NCBI GenBank assembly: GCA_002414665.1
Contig: DIAF01000003.1
Coordinates: 10,178 to 74,177 of the forward strand
Direction: 5' to 3'
DNA: 64,000 nt
From: Halieaceae bacterium UBA5085
GTDB taxonomy: Bacteria; Pseudomonadota; Gammaproteobacteria; Pseudomonadales; Halieaceae
Position numbers and translations under genes: made by a program. Below are positions 18,399-26,690 of the stretch, in pieces. Position 1 is the stretch's first letter; every line of letters starts with the position of its first letter. The notes beneath the pieces are model-generated. The model ran no database searches, was not told the origin of the DNA, and saw only the letters and a list, made by a program, of their open reading frames with translations.

Positions 18399-19676
18399 AT
18401 GAAACCAGCAACCATTGCACTGCACGCGGGCTACGATGGCGATCCGGCTACAAACGCGGCGACCACACCCATCTACCAGACAACCTCCTACACCTTCAAT
18501 GATACGCAGCATGGCGCTGACCTGTTTGACCTCAAGGTCCCCGGCAACATTTACAGCCGCATCATGAACCCCACCAACGCCGTGCTGGAAGCGCGGGTGG
18601 CAGCACTCGAAGGCGGCATCGGTGCACTCGCGGTCGCCTCGGGAATGGCCGCCATTCGCTATGCCATCGAGGCCATCGCCGAAGTTGGCAGCAACATTGT
18701 CAGCACTTCCCAGCTGTACGGCGGCACCTACAACCTGTTTGCCCACACGTTCCCCCGCCAGGGAATCGAAACGCGGTTTGCCAAAGCCGATGACTTCGAC
18801 AAGGTTGCCGCGCTAATTGACGGGAACACCAAGGCCCTGTTCTGCGAGTCAATCGGCAACCCGGCCGGCAATGTTGTAGATATCGCGCGCTGGGCGGAAA
18901 TCGCCCACGCCGCGGGCGTGCCCCTGATCGTTGACAACACGGTCGCCACGCCTGCGCTGTGCCGACCCTTTGAGCATGGTGCAGACATCGTCGTGCACTC
19001 GTTGACCAAGTACATTGGCGGCCACGGCACCACGATCGGCGGCGCCATTGTCGACTCGGGCAAGTTCGATTGGGCCGCGCATCCTGAACGCTTCGCGATC
19101 ATGAATACACCGGACCCGTCCTACCACGGTGTGGTGTATACGGAAGCCATGGGGCCCGCCGCGTTTATCGGTCGTTGCCGGGTTGTGCCACTGCGCAACA
19201 CCGGCGCAGCGCTGTCACCCAACAGCGCTTTCCTGTTGATGCAGGGTCTGGAAACGCTGGACCTGCGGATGCAGCGTCATTGCCACAATGCCAAAAAGGT
19301 CGCCAAATACCTGCGCAAGCACCCGCAGGTAAGCTGGGTCAATTACGCCGGCCTGAAGGACAGCCCCTACCGTGAAACCTGCAAGAAGATATGCGGTGGC
19401 AAGGCATCCGGCATCCTGAGTTTCGGTATCGAGGGCGGTAGAGATGCCGGCGCACGCTTCATCGATGCCCTGCAGTTGATTCTGCGCCTGGTGAACATCG
19501 GCGATGCGAAATCACTGGCCTGTCATCCCGCGAGCACCACACACCGCCAGCTGAATCCGGCGGAACTAGCCTCCGCCGGTGTCAGTGAAGATATGGTGCG
19601 CATCTCGGTCGGTATCGAGCACGTGGACGATATCATCGCCGACATTGAGCAGGCACTGGAGGCCAGCCAGGGCTAA
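18399..19676 (+). CDS. metY: O-acetylhomoserine sulfhydrylase / aminocarboxypropyltransferase
   Basis: A 425-residue PLP enzyme of the Cys/Met metabolism family that makes homocysteine from O-acetyl-L-homoserine and sulfide. Motifs: TIALHAGYDGDP, the PIYQTTSYTF block, YSRIMNPTNAVLEARVAALEGG, SASGMAAI-like ASGMAAIRYA, LYGGTYNLF, and the PLP lysine K204 in VHSLTKYIGGHGTTIGG; the C-terminus has SLACHPASTTHRQL and VRISVGIEHVDDI. The ATG at 18399 matches homologues. No SAM riboswitch was recognised in the 155-bp divergent region shared with iorA. It is followed by two hairpins. Confidence 0.95.
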   Translation: MKPATIALHAGYDGDPATNAATTPIYQTTSYTFNDTQHGADLFDLKVPGNIYSRIMNPTNAVLEARVAALEGGIGALAVASGMAAIRYAIEAIAEVGSNIVSTSQLYGGTYNLFAHTFPRQGIETRFAKADDFDKVAALIDGNTKALFCESIGNPAGNVVDIARWAEIAHAAGVPLIVDNTVATPALCRPFEHGADIVVHSLTKYIGGHGTTIGGAIVDSGKFDWAAHPERFAIMNTPDPSYHGVVYTEAMGPAAFIGRCRVVPLRNTGAALSPNSAFLLMQGLETLDLRMQRHCHNAKKVAKYLRKHPQVSWVNYAGLKDSPYRETCKKICGGKASGILSFGIEGGRDAGARFIDALQLILRLVNIGDAKSLACHPASTTHRQLNPAELASAGVSEDMVRISVGIEHVDDIIADIEQALEASQG

Positions 19677-19695
19677 GCCTTTGTCGAGCCCCCCC

Positions 19696-19755
19696 TTCTC
19701 CGGAACCGGAGAAAGTCCGATCGGGAAGCAGCCCAGCACTGCGTGGCTGCTTCCC
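19696..19755. terminator. Two tandem hairpins between convergent metY and fadE
   Basis: TTCTCCG-GAAC-CGGAGAA (19696-19713) is followed by GGGAAGCAGCC ... GGCTGCTTCCC (arms 19723-19733 and 19745-19755, 11-bp perfect stem, 11-nt loop). They sit between two convergent stops, so they probably act on both strands. Neither hairpin has a strong T-run, so efficiency is uncertain. Confidence 0.6.
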
Positions 19756-19774
19756 CGTGACCGCCATTCGACCT

Positions 19775-22180
19775 TCAGAGCAAGGCTTCGAAATGATCGG
19801 TAAGCACACAGTCCCGGCGGCGCGCATCGTACTCCCGCAGCCGCTCAACATCCTCCGCCCGGATAAGCTGCTTACTCACCGCATCCTGCAGAGCCTCGTC
19901 CAGCGTTGCGGCGTCCAGATCACCCTTGCTCCAGGCTTTCTGCAGCGCCACGAAGGGCTTCTCCACTGCCAGCAGCATCTGGTAGGTACTTTCCACCCGG
20001 CCCACCGAATCCTCGGGATCAACACTCAAATGGACCCGCTCGGCGAGCATGCTACGTACGGGATTGGGCGCCATCACAAGGTCACCCAGATTGCGTACGC
20101 TGTTGTCATCCGGCGCCGGGTAGACGCGACCGAAGGGCAGGCACAGGGCGCGCAGCGCGAGTCCAAGAGCGCGGGGCTGGAAATTTGCGCAGTAGGCAAC
20201 CAGCGCTTCCTGGGCGAGGTGCAGCGCGCGTTGCAGGGCATAAGCCGCATGTGCATCAGCCTCCTTGCTGCGCGGCTGGGTGGCATGGAACTTCAACAGG
20301 CTGCTGGCGATAAGCAACTGGCTATGCACATCACCCAGTCGGGCGGATAGCAATTCGCGACGCTTGAGGTCGCCACCGAGCACGCCCAGCGCCACATCGG
20401 CGCAGATGGCCAGCGCGGCACTCAAATGATTAATGCGCTGGTACCAGCGCTTGCTGAAACCATCAGCCCCGGCCGGCACCGCGCTGAAGTATGCGCCGCT
20501 CAGGCCCAGCGTGACGAGGCGGGCAAAATTACTGCCCGCATGACCAAGGTGCGCCATCAGCAACGGCTCAAACTCGCGCAGGCCTTCGTGGATCTCCTCG
20601 GCTTCAAGCGTCTGCATCTCATCGAACAGGTAGGGATGGCAGCGCATGGCACCCTGGCCGAAAATCATCAGGGACCGGGTCAGGATGTTGGCACCCTCTA
20701 CGGTTATCGCTACCGGCAGCGCGTGATAACCCGCTGCCAGGAAGTTGCGCGGGCCCAGCTGGATGCCACGACCACCCACAACATCCATACCGTGGTTGAC
20801 CAGCGTGCGCATCAACTCTGTTGCGTGGTACTTCGCCATGGCGGTCATCACCGAAGGCGTGCCATCTTCCAGGGAGCGGGTGACCAGTTCCCGCATCGCC
20901 TCCAGCGTGTAGGCGCCCGCGGCAATTTCGGCCGTCGCCTCCTGCACGCCCTCAAACTTGCCGACCTCCATGTTGAACTGCCTGCGGATGCGTGCGTAGG
21001 CGCCAACCATGAGGTAACACATCGCACCGCTGGCAGTGGACAGCGCTGGCAGGGACACACCCCGCCCGGCGCCGAGGCATTCGATGAGCATGCGCCAGCC
21101 CTTGCCGGCCATTGCGGCCCCCCCGATGATCCAGTCGGCGGGAATGAAAACGTCCTCGCCCATGATGGGGCCGTTCATGAACGGGGCGCCCGGGTTGTGC
21201 CGGCGGCCGATTTCAACACCGGGGTGATTCGCCGGCAACAGGGCACAGGTGATGCCGTAGTCCGACTTGTCCGGATCACCCAGCAGGCCCTCCGGATCCT
21301 CCAGTTTGAAGGCCAGCCCCACCACGGTGGCCACCGGCGCCAGGGTAATCCAGCGCTTGTGGAAATTGAGGCGCAGGCCGATCACCTCCTCGCCTTCGAA
21401 CTCGCCCTTGCAGACCACACCGACATCCGGGATGGCCCCGGCGTCCGAACCCACCTCGGGACCGGTGAGCCCGAAACAGGGCAGCTCGCTGCCGTCTGCG
21501 AGACCGGGCAGCCAGCGCTGTTTCTGCGCTTCGGTGCCGTACTTGACCAGCAGTTCACCCGGCCCAAGCGAATTCGGCACCATGGCAGTGACTGCGGCGG
21601 TGATGGAGCGGCTGGCGATCTTCGCCATGATGCGGCTCTGGGCATAGGGACTGAAATCACGTCCGCCAAATTCCTCGGGAATGATCAAACCAAAGAACCC
21701 CTTGTCACGCAGATACTCCCAGACTTCCGGGGAGAGATCCTGCCGCTGGTGTACATCCCACTCCGAGATCATCCCGCACAGGGTTTCTACTTCGTTGTCC
21801 AGAAACGCCTGCTCGCTCTCGGTCAGCGCCGGCGGCTGCAGGGCGGCAAAGGCCTGCCAATCGGGCTGCCCGCTGAAGAGCGCCTTGTCCCAGCCGGTAG
21901 TGCCCGCCTCCAGCGCCTCACGTTCGGTGCTGCTCATCGGCGGCATGGCCTTGCGCAACAGTCGGTATACCGGAGCAACCAGGTACTCCCTGCGCCAGGA
22001 TGCGACATTGAGCAGCAGGAGCACGGCCAGCGTGGGCAGGAAAACCAGCCACATCCCGCCCTCGCCCAGCGACAGGACGAAAGCCCCGAGGCCAACCAGC
22101 AAAGAGCCTGCAGTCAGCGAGGGACGCAATAGCAACACGGTCAACAGGAGCAGGATGAAAAGGACAATCGACAGCAACAT
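19775..22180 (-). CDS. fadE: Acyl-CoA dehydrogenase FadE
   Basis: A long-form acyl-CoA dehydrogenase of 801 residues, close to E. coli FadE (814), which performs the first oxidation of fatty-acid beta-oxidation and is membrane-associated. The N-terminus has hydrophobic segments (LLSIVLFILLLLTVLLL and a second near 40-70). The dehydrogenase core includes EVWEYLRDKGFFGLIIPEEFGG, CFGLTGPEVGSDAGAIPD, LNFHKRWITLAPVATVVGLA, MDVVGGRGIQLGPRNFLAAGY and VEGANILTRSLMIFGQGA. The ATG at 22180 is preferred: an in-frame ATG five codons earlier overlaps the GAGGTG ribosome-binding site. A 283-bp region separates it from divergent sodB. Confidence 0.95.
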   Translation of the reverse strand: MLLSIVLFILLLLTVLLLRPSLTAGSLLVGLGAFVLSLGEGGMWLVFLPTLAVLLLLNVASWRREYLVAPVYRLLRKAMPPMSSTEREALEAGTTGWDKALFSGQPDWQAFAALQPPALTESEQAFLDNEVETLCGMISEWDVHQRQDLSPEVWEYLRDKGFFGLIIPEEFGGRDFSPYAQSRIMAKIASRSITAAVTAMVPNSLGPGELLVKYGTEAQKQRWLPGLADGSELPCFGLTGPEVGSDAGAIPDVGVVCKGEFEGEEVIGLRLNFHKRWITLAPVATVVGLAFKLEDPEGLLGDPDKSDYGITCALLPANHPGVEIGRRHNPGAPFMNGPIMGEDVFIPADWIIGGAAMAGKGWRMLIECLGAGRGVSLPALSTASGAMCYLMVGAYARIRRQFNMEVGKFEGVQEATAEIAAGAYTLEAMRELVTRSLEDGTPSVMTAMAKYHATELMRTLVNHGMDVVGGRGIQLGPRNFLAAGYHALPVAITVEGANILTRSLMIFGQGAMRCHPYLFDEMQTLEAEEIHEGLREFEPLLMAHLGHAGSNFARLVTLGLSGAYFSAVPAGADGFSKRWYQRINHLSAALAICADVALGVLGGDLKRRELLSARLGDVHSQLLIASSLLKFHATQPRSKEADAHAAYALQRALHLAQEALVAYCANFQPRALGLALRALCLPFGRVYPAPDDNSVRNLGDLVMAPNPVRSMLAERVHLSVDPEDSVGRVESTYQMLLAVEKPFVALQKAWSKGDLDAATLDEALQDAVSKQLIRAEDVERLREYDARRRDCVLTDHFEALL

Positions 22181-22310
22181 GGCAGGACACCTCATGCAAG
22201 CGCACCGGGCCGGTGCGAGAAGTTCAGGCCCTCAACCTACCATAATGCATTCGGGCAACCACGCACAATGACCGTACCTGGACCGCCGCGAGGCGCTGCT
22301 TGCCGCAAAC

Positions 22311-22340
22311 TGGCCAGTAGCACGGCAAAAACGCTATACT
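22311..22340 (+). promoter_or_regulatory. Candidate sodB promoter
   Basis: TGGCCA (22311-22316), an 18-bp spacer and TATACT (22335-22340) resemble a sigma70 promoter and lie about 120 bp before the sodB start. The -10 is good, the -35 only four of six. No Fur box was recognised. Confidence 0.4.
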
Positions 22341-22463
22341 CGGGCTCCTCGCTGGACCTCCTCCAATAACAGCGGCGGCGCTTCAATGATGCGCTGGCGA
22401 CACAAAGAACACCGTCTGGACGATGGACAACCCACGATTTCTGAATATTCCGGAGGCAACAAC

Positions 22464-23045
22464 ATGGCTTTTGAACTTCCCGCATTGCCCTACGCACGCG
22501 ACGCTCTCGCACCCCATATCTCTGCCGAGACGCTCGATTACCATTACGGCAAGCACCACAACACCTATGTCGAAAAGCTCAATGGCATGGTTCCCGGCAC
22601 AGAGTTTGAAGGCAAGTCGCTGGAGGACGTGATCCGGACCAGTTCCGGCGGTATCTTCAACAACGCGGCTCAAGTCTGGAACCACAGTTTTTACTGGGAA
22701 TGCCTGAGCCCGAACGGCGGCGGTGAAGCAACAGGCGCGGTGGCGGCTGCAATCAATGCCGCTTTCGGCTCCTTTGCCGAGTTCAAAAAGGCCTTCACCG
22801 ATGCCGCCGTCGGCAACTTCGGCTCCGGCTGGACCTGGCTGGTGAAAAACAGCGATGGCACAGTGGCAATCGTCAACACCAGCAACGCCGAAACGCCGCT
22901 CACCGACAGCAGCGTGACACCGCTGCTCACCGTTGACGTGTGGGAGCACGCCTACTACATCGATTACCGCAACGCTCGCCCGAAGTACCTGGACGCCTTC
23001 TGGGCGCTGGTTAACTGGGACTTCGTGAACAAGAACTTTGCCTGA
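22464..23045 (+). CDS. sodB: Superoxide dismutase [Fe]
   Basis: A 193-residue cytoplasmic iron superoxide dismutase. Metal ligands follow the E. coli SodB pattern: H27 (DYHYGKHHNTYV), H74 (VWNHSFYW), and the Asp/His of VDVWEHAYYIDYRN. Q70 in NAAQVWNHSF is the glutamine position typical of the Fe enzyme rather than the Mn enzyme. The ATG at 22464 has GGAGG eight bases upstream; an upstream in-frame extension of 26 codons is not family-like. A strong hairpin follows the stop. Confidence 0.97.
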   Translation: MAFELPALPYARDALAPHISAETLDYHYGKHHNTYVEKLNGMVPGTEFEGKSLEDVIRTSSGGIFNNAAQVWNHSFYWECLSPNGGGEATGAVAAAINAAFGSFAEFKKAFTDAAVGNFGSGWTWLVKNSDGTVAIVNTSNAETPLTDSSVTPLLTVDVWEHAYYIDYRNARPKYLDAFWALVNWDFVNKNFA

Positions 23046-23051
23046 CCCGGA

Positions 23052-23076
23052 GGCCGCCGGTCAGCGACCGGCGGCC
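23052..23076. terminator. Bidirectional hairpin between sodB and the Lrp/AsnC gene
   Basis: A perfect 10-bp inverted repeat, GGCCGCCGGT (23052-23061), loop CAGCG, ACCGGCGGCC (23067-23076), fills the 33-bp gap between two convergent stops. There is no T-run on either strand, so this is terminator-like rather than a canonical intrinsic terminator. Confidence 0.6.
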
Positions 23077-23078
23077 AC

Positions 23079-23537
23079 TCACCCCAAGGGCAACGCCGTG
23101 GTCGCCTTGATTTCCTCCATGACAAAGCTTGCCGAGACGTCAAAAAGGTCGGCAGCGATCAGGCGCTGGTACAGTCTGTCGTAGCCTGGCATATCCGCAA
23201 CCACCGCTTTCAACAGGTAATCGAGCTGCCCGCCCAGTCGGTAAACCTCCAGCACGCCCTCCACATCCTGCACAATCTGACGGAACTGCTGCGCCCAGGC
23301 CGCATTGTGCTGATTAGTGCGAATGGTGATGAACACCGTAAGCCCAAGGCCGATACTGGCCGGATCGAGCAGCGTGACGCGCTGTCGGATTACACCGCCC
23401 TCCTCGAGCTTCTGCAGCCTGCGCCAGCACGCCGACTTGGACAGGGCCACACGCTCGGCAAGGTCACCGACCGACAGCGATGCATCCCCCTGCAGCAGTC
23501 GCAGTAGCTGCCTATCCTGATTATCGAGTACTACCAT
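23079..23537 (-). CDS. Lrp/AsnC-family transcriptional regulator
   Basis: A 152-residue regulator: N-terminal winged helix-turn-helix (LDNQDRQLLRLLQGDASLSV, then LAERVALSKSACWRRLQKLEEGGVI) and a C-terminal RAM ligand-binding domain (LGLTVFITIRTNQH ... VYRLGGQLDYLLKAVVADMPGYDRL). Such proteins usually sense an amino acid and control a neighbouring gene. The ATG at 23537 has GGAG ten bases upstream. It diverges from the class-V aminotransferase gene across an AT-rich region with a palindrome, so that gene is its most likely target. Confidence 0.93.
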   Translation of the reverse strand: MVVLDNQDRQLLRLLQGDASLSVGDLAERVALSKSACWRRLQKLEEGGVIRQRVTLLDPASIGLGLTVFITIRTNQHNAAWAQQFRQIVQDVEGVLEVYRLGGQLDYLLKAVVADMPGYDRLYQRLIAADLFDVSASFVMEEIKATTALPLG

Positions 23538-23556
23538 GGCCAACTCCGAGAAAGAA

Positions 23557-23585
23557 CGATATTATCGTATTATGCCATAATATCG
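23557..23585. promoter_or_regulatory. Palindromic operator candidate between the Lrp/AsnC gene and the aminotransferase gene
   Basis: CGATATTAT (23557-23565) and ATAATATCG (23577-23585) form a perfect 9-bp inverted repeat with an 11-bp centre, inside an AT-rich island that stands out from the GC-rich surroundings. It lies 20 bp upstream of the regulator's start, where an autoregulatory Lrp/AsnC dimer site would be expected. Confidence 0.6.
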
Positions 23586-23702
23586 GAATATTGTTTCTTA
23601 TTATCCCATTTTATACGCACATTTTCGGACAATGTGCCGGCGCTCCCGGCGTAAACTGGCCACCTTGATCGGGCCCATCCACCACCTGCCAGGAGCAATC
23701 CC

Positions 23703-25364
23703 ATGTCTTCTCTCATTGCCCGCATACGCGATGCCGTCATCGGCAGACAGCGCTGCATCGCCACGCCCTTCGGTGAAAAGCCCCTGGTGTATGCCGACTA
23801 CACCGCCTCGGGCCGCAGCCTGACCTTTATTGAAGACTACATCCGCGATGAAGTGTTGCCCTTCTACGCCAACACGCACACGGAAACCGCATTCACAGGT
23901 GCGCGCACCACTGCACTGAGGGAAGCCGCTCGCACCATGATTCGCGACGCGGTCAACGCTGGCGCTCAGGACAAGGTCATTTTCTGTGGTTCCGGCGCGA
24001 CAGCCGCCATCAATAAAATCATCGATATCATGAACCTGCGGCTGCCGGCTGATCTCGCCGACCGCTACTCACTTGCGCAGGCAATCCCGCAGGAAGATTG
24101 CCCGGTGGTGTTTATTGGCCCCTATGAACACCATTCCAACGAACTGCCCTGGCGCGAGAGCCTGTGCACCGTCGAAGTCATTCCACTCGACGCTGCAGGG
24201 GGCATTGACCAGGCCTGCCTCGCCGCGGCGCTGCAGAGATACGCCACGCGCAAACGCAAGATTGGCAGCTTCTCCGCTGCCTCCAACGTCACTGGTATCA
24301 AGAGCGATATCAAGGGCATTACACGGCTGCTCAAGCAGCACGGTGCACTCGCCTTCTGGGACTATGCCGCTGCCGGGCCCTATGTGGCCATCGACATGAA
24401 CGGCGCGGACCCGCTGGACGCCATCTTTCTGTCGCCACACAAATTCATCGGCGGGCCTGGCACCCCGGGCGTATTGGTTGCCAAGAACGCGCTGTTCCAG
24501 AACCGCGTGCCGGCCACGGTAGGTGGCGGCACCGTGAGTTGGGTCAATTCCACGGGCCACATCTACGCCCGGGATATCGAGCGCCGTGAGGAGGGCGGTA
24601 CACCGGCCATCGTCGAGTCCATCCGCGCCGGCCTGGTATTTTCCCTGCAGCAGGCTGTCGGGACGGATACCATCGCGGCCCGCGAGGCGGACCTCGCGGC
24701 CCGCGCTCTCGCACGCTTCCGCAGCTGTGCCAATCTCGAGGTACTCGGCCCTCCGTCTGCCGCGCGCCTGCCGATTTTCTCCCTGCGGTTTCGCCACGGC
24801 CAGCGTGATTTGCACCACGGTTTCGTCGTGGCACTGCTCAACGACCTGTTTGGTATTCAGGTGCGCGGCGGCTGCTCCTGCGCCGGGCCCTATGCCCATA
24901 GCCTGCTGGGCATCGACAGCGAACGCAGTCAGCAGTTCGAGAACGCAATCAGCAATGGCGACAGCCTGATGCGGCCGGGCTGGGTGCGCGTGAACTTCAA
25001 CTACTTTATTGACGAAGCGGAGCTGGAATACCTGCTGCGCGCCTTCGAACTGGTCGCAGAATATGGATGGCGCATGCTGCCGCGTTACCAGTGGAACGCG
25101 AGCCATGGCGTCTGGCGCCACCACACAGCGCAGCAGCAAACGCTGCCGCCCTTCACTGGCCTTGGCTGGTTGGACGCTGCAAGCCCGCAGCGGCCTGAAG
25201 CAGCCTCCCCATCGCTGGCCACCCATTTGCAGCAGGCAGAACGCCTCCTGCAGGAACCCCTCAGCAACGCAACATGTCCACCGCTGACGTTGAGTGCGAG
25301 CAACGAAGCCCTGCGCTGGTTCGTGTTACCGCAGGAGATTCAACCCACGGCAGTCACCGCCTGA
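23703..25364 (+). CDS. Class-V aminotransferase (cysteine desulfurase/selenocysteine lyase-like)
   Basis: A 553-residue PLP enzyme, longer than typical NifS/SufS/CsdA proteins (about 400). The N-terminal part has LVYADYTASGRSLTFIEDYI, an early YANTHTETAFTG block, CGSGATAAINKI, GPYEHHSNELPWRE, SAASNVTGI and D220 in FWDYAAAG; the PLP lysine is K247 in LSPHKFIGGPGTPGV. Two cysteines (C391, C393) in RGGCSCAGPYAH sit roughly where desulfurases carry the catalytic loop. The C-terminal 110 or so residues contain no domain I recognise. Desulfurase, lyase or aminotransferase activity cannot be decided. Divergence from an Lrp-type regulator suggests amino-acid-responsive control. Confidence 0.8.
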   Translation: MSSLIARIRDAVIGRQRCIATPFGEKPLVYADYTASGRSLTFIEDYIRDEVLPFYANTHTETAFTGARTTALREAARTMIRDAVNAGAQDKVIFCGSGATAAINKIIDIMNLRLPADLADRYSLAQAIPQEDCPVVFIGPYEHHSNELPWRESLCTVEVIPLDAAGGIDQACLAAALQRYATRKRKIGSFSAASNVTGIKSDIKGITRLLKQHGALAFWDYAAAGPYVAIDMNGADPLDAIFLSPHKFIGGPGTPGVLVAKNALFQNRVPATVGGGTVSWVNSTGHIYARDIERREEGGTPAIVESIRAGLVFSLQQAVGTDTIAAREADLAARALARFRSCANLEVLGPPSAARLPIFSLRFRHGQRDLHHGFVVALLNDLFGIQVRGGCSCAGPYAHSLLGIDSERSQQFENAISNGDSLMRPGWVRVNFNYFIDEAELEYLLRAFELVAEYGWRMLPRYQWNASHGVWRHHTAQQQTLPPFTGLGWLDAASPQRPEAASPSLATHLQQAERLLQEPLSNATCPPLTLSASNEALRWFVLPQEIQPTAVTA

Positions 25365-25523
25365 GTTCGCCCAACTGAAATCACAAGCCTCGCGGATTTG
25401 TGAAAAATTTACAATGGCATTGAGTCAACGCCGTGACAAAACGTTTCACTATAGGGTTGCTGACCCGATCTGTTGGCATGCGAGTGCCAGAACCCAGTAT
25501 TCGAGGAAGCACAGGTGTACGCT

Positions 25524-26690
25524 ATGCCAACAACAATGAAAAGCGCGCTACTACCGGTGCTGGTCATCGGTGCAGCCCTCGCGGGCTATGCAGCGCTGCA
25601 TGCCGCTGCGCCGGAGCCCGAACAGGAGGCAACGCCGGTGCGTCCGATCAGCGTTTTCACCGCTCCGGTGCGTGCCGGGCAGACGCAACTGAGTGTAAGA
25701 ACACAGGGTGAAGTGCGGGCCGCAACCGAACTCGACCTGGTGGCACAGGTGGGCGGGCGCATTGTCGCAGTATCTGCGGAGTTTACCGAGGGCGGCCGCG
25801 TCGCCGCCGGCGAGACCCTGCTGCAGATCGAAGACACCGACTACAGACTCGCGCTGAGCGAGGCCCGTGCCGCTGTGGCCGAGGCCGAGGTACGGGTGCA
25901 GCAGGCCCTGGCCGATGCCGATGTGGCGCGCAAGCAACTGCGCAACGAACCGGGCGCATCCCCGCTGGCCCTGAAGCAACCACAGCTGGCGGAGGCCAGG
26001 GCCATGCTGGAAGCGGCAAGCGCCCGCCTTGAGCAGGCTGAGCTCGATCTCGAGCGCACCCGGGTTCACCTGCCATTCGACGGCCGCCTGCTAAGCACCC
26101 TGGTCAACGTCGGCCAGTACGTCACCCCCGGTACGCCGCTGGGCCGCGCATTTGCCACCAACCGCGTGGAGATCCGACTGCCCCTCAGTGACGATCAGCT
26201 CGCAGCCCTCGACCTGCCCATTGGCTACACCGCGCCGCCGGGGCAGGAGCCTCCGGTGATCCTCACCGCTATTGTGGCCGGCCGACAGCACCAGTGGCAG
26301 GGGCAGCTACGGCGACTCGATGCTGCCATCGACCCCGGTTCACGGATGCTGTACGCCATGGCCGAAGTCCAGGAACCCTACGGGCGTGGCGCATCGCCAG
26401 AGGGCATGCCGCTGGCCGCCGGGCTATTCGTGGAAGCGACCATTCCCGGCCGCACGCTGGACGCCGCCCTACTGATTCCCCCCGCCGCCCTGCGACCGGG
26501 AAACAAGGTGCATGTGCTGGACAGCAGCGGCCTGCTGGCTACACGGGATGTCGAGGTGCTGTCTCGCAGCGCCACACGTGTTGTGATCGGTAGCGGTCTG
26601 CAACCCGGCGAACAGGTGATCACCTCAGCCATCCGCAATCCGGTGCAGGGTATGGCACTGTCGGCAATCGCCGAACCCGGGAACAGCTGA
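25524..26690 (+). CDS. RND efflux periplasmic adaptor subunit (membrane fusion protein)
   Basis: A 388-residue HlyD/AcrA-type adaptor linking an inner-membrane RND pump to an outer-membrane channel. After an N-terminal membrane anchor (about residues 5-25) come the lipoyl-like half (VRTQGEVRAATELDLVAQVG, GRIVAVSAEF), a coiled-coil hairpin rich in Ala/Glu (about 100-175), the second lipoyl half (TRVHLPFDGRLL) and beta-barrel and proximal domains. The ATG at 25524 is chosen ahead of another in-frame ATG four codons later. The gene ends next to the RND pump start without a gap, so they form an operon. No outer-membrane factor gene is adjacent. Confidence 0.92.
   Translation: MPTTMKSALLPVLVIGAALAGYAALHAAAPEPEQEATPVRPISVFTAPVRAGQTQLSVRTQGEVRAATELDLVAQVGGRIVAVSAEFTEGGRVAAGETLLQIEDTDYRLALSEARAAVAEAEVRVQQALADADVARKQLRNEPGASPLALKQPQLAEARAMLEAASARLEQAELDLERTRVHLPFDGRLLSTLVNVGQYVTPGTPLGRAFATNRVEIRLPLSDDQLAALDLPIGYTAPPGQEPPVILTAIVAGRQHQWQGQLRRLDAAIDPGSRMLYAMAEVQEPYGRGASPEGMPLAAGLFVEATIPGRTLDAALLIPPAALRPGNKVHVLDSSGLLATRDVEVLSRSATRVVIGSGLQPGEQVITSAIRNPVQGMALSAIAEPGNS

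Noticed and set aside
20426..22132. 568-codon plus-strand open frame
   Set aside because: Antisense to fadE, which has unambiguous family motifs; no ribosome-binding site or domain.
24069..25226. 385-codon minus-strand open frame
   Set aside because: Antisense to the class-V aminotransferase gene.
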